From assembly GCA_963759875.1 (NCBI GenBank), contig CAVXBB010000004.1, positions 124,001-188,000 on the forward strand: a stretch of 64,000 nucleotides of DNA. The letters are read 5' to 3'. Positions within the stretch are counted from its first letter, which is position 1; each line of letters opens with the position of its first letter. The position numbers and the translations under genes are program-made. The notes below the pieces were generated by a model. It did not search any database. It was not told where the DNA came from and worked only from the letters and a program-made list of their open reading frames with translations. Positions 63,758 to 64,000 of the stretch are shown piece after piece. The DNA is from JAFAGX01 sp963759875. GTDB taxonomy: Bacteria > Acidobacteriota > Terriglobia > Terriglobales > Acidobacteriaceae.

Positions 63758-64000
63758 AAAAACAGTCCGCGACAGGCGCGGCCAGCGCAACAACGATTTC
63801 GCCGCTCGCCGGCAAGCCGGCTCCGAAGGAGATGCTGATCGACGTGGCTCGGCTGGAGAGGGAATATTTTGATCGCCGTCCCGATCTGCACGACCCTAAC
63901 CAGCTCGTCAGCTTCGGCACCAGCGGGCACCGCGGCTCGCCCCTGCATGGCACGTTTACCGAGGCGCACATTCTCGCGATTACGCAGGCGATCTGCGACT
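63742..64000 (+). CDS. pgm: Phosphoglucomutase, alpha-D-glucose specific (5' part)
   Basis: 86 codons from ATG 63742 to the right edge. After a variable N-terminal 30 residues comes MLIDVARLEREYFDRRPDL and VSFGTSGHRGS, the conserved start of the alpha-D-phosphohexomutase fold in Pgm-type enzymes. The active-site serine lies further on, outside the window. It converts glucose-1-phosphate, the product of the overlapping phosphorylase, to glucose-6-phosphate. Confidence 0.9.
   Translation, partial: MPSTLEKQSATGAASATTISPLAGKPAPKEMLIDVARLEREYFDRRPDLHDPNQLVSFGTSGHRGSPLHGTFTEAHILAITQAICD

Noticed and set aside
1..64000. Search for phage, plasmid, CRISPR-Cas, restriction or toxin-antitoxin modules
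   Set aside because: No integrase, transposase, nuclease-methylase pair, Cas gene or repeat-spacer array was recognised on either strand.

Overview
The window is about 64 kb of moderately GC-rich bacterial chromosome. Gene content points to an Acidobacteriota (Terriglobia/Koribacter-like) genome: a two-component-regulator-propeller sensor kinase, a DUF5818 protein, a YXWGXW-repeat secreted protein, many tiny conserved proteins and a very high density of signalling genes. This assignment is inferred from family content; there is no rRNA or other phylogenetic marker in the window.

Layout. (1) 1-7.3 kb, minus strand: a response-regulator/PAS protein running off the left edge, preceded by a 2107-residue soluble hybrid kinase carrying 11 near-identical HAMP units and three receivers. 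(2) 7.6-18 kb: envelope and stress genes (YflT-like, YtxH, YXWGXW, BON lipoprotein, metallothionein, Lmo0937-type peptide, zinc-dependent phospholipase C-like, DUF892, SYLF, DUF3309) with an ECF sigma factor. (3) 18-24 kb: two HisKA_3 kinases, two receiver-only proteins and a LuxR-type regulator, then CsbD and a second YflT-like gene. (4) 26-33.5 kb: an intact propeller sensor kinase, a frameshifted tandem copy of it, and a LuxR-type regulator. (5) 34-38 kb: two sigma-54 activators without receiver domains flanking a degenerate sigma-factor-like protein. (6) 38-46 kb: glycogen phosphorylase, DUF4136, a TonB-receptor remnant, a KdsC-like phosphatase and a hexose-6-phosphate mutarotase. (7) 46-50.3 kb: an EmrA/EmrB/TolC-type tripartite exporter operon. 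(8) 50.9-60.4 kb: AI-2E transporter, HdeD, DUF1269, rhomboid protease, secreted hypothetical proteins, a tandem Usp protein. (9) 60.5-64 kb: a frameshifted histidine phosphatase, a second glycogen phosphorylase and the start of phosphoglucomutase.

The main unexpected signal is a set of -24/-12 (sigma-54) promoter-like sites. Six match all eight core bases (TGGC, seven bases, TTGC), and all six lie in gene-free stretches upstream of genes. They precede a 54-residue peptide, a DUF5818 protein, a small ORF ahead of glycogen phosphorylase, a glycine-zipper protein, the AI-2E transporter and a LolA-like protein. Three weaker sites precede the exporter operon, a STAS-like protein and the histidine phosphatase gene. 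With two receiver-less activators in the same window, this suggests a local RpoN-controlled envelope, storage and stress programme.

Several broken genes are visible: the second propeller kinase (about nine frame changes), a TonB receptor 3' fragment, a rhomboid 5' fragment and the histidine phosphatase. Many peptides of 31-72 residues with good ribosome-binding sites are annotated here because they would be missed by a length cut-off.
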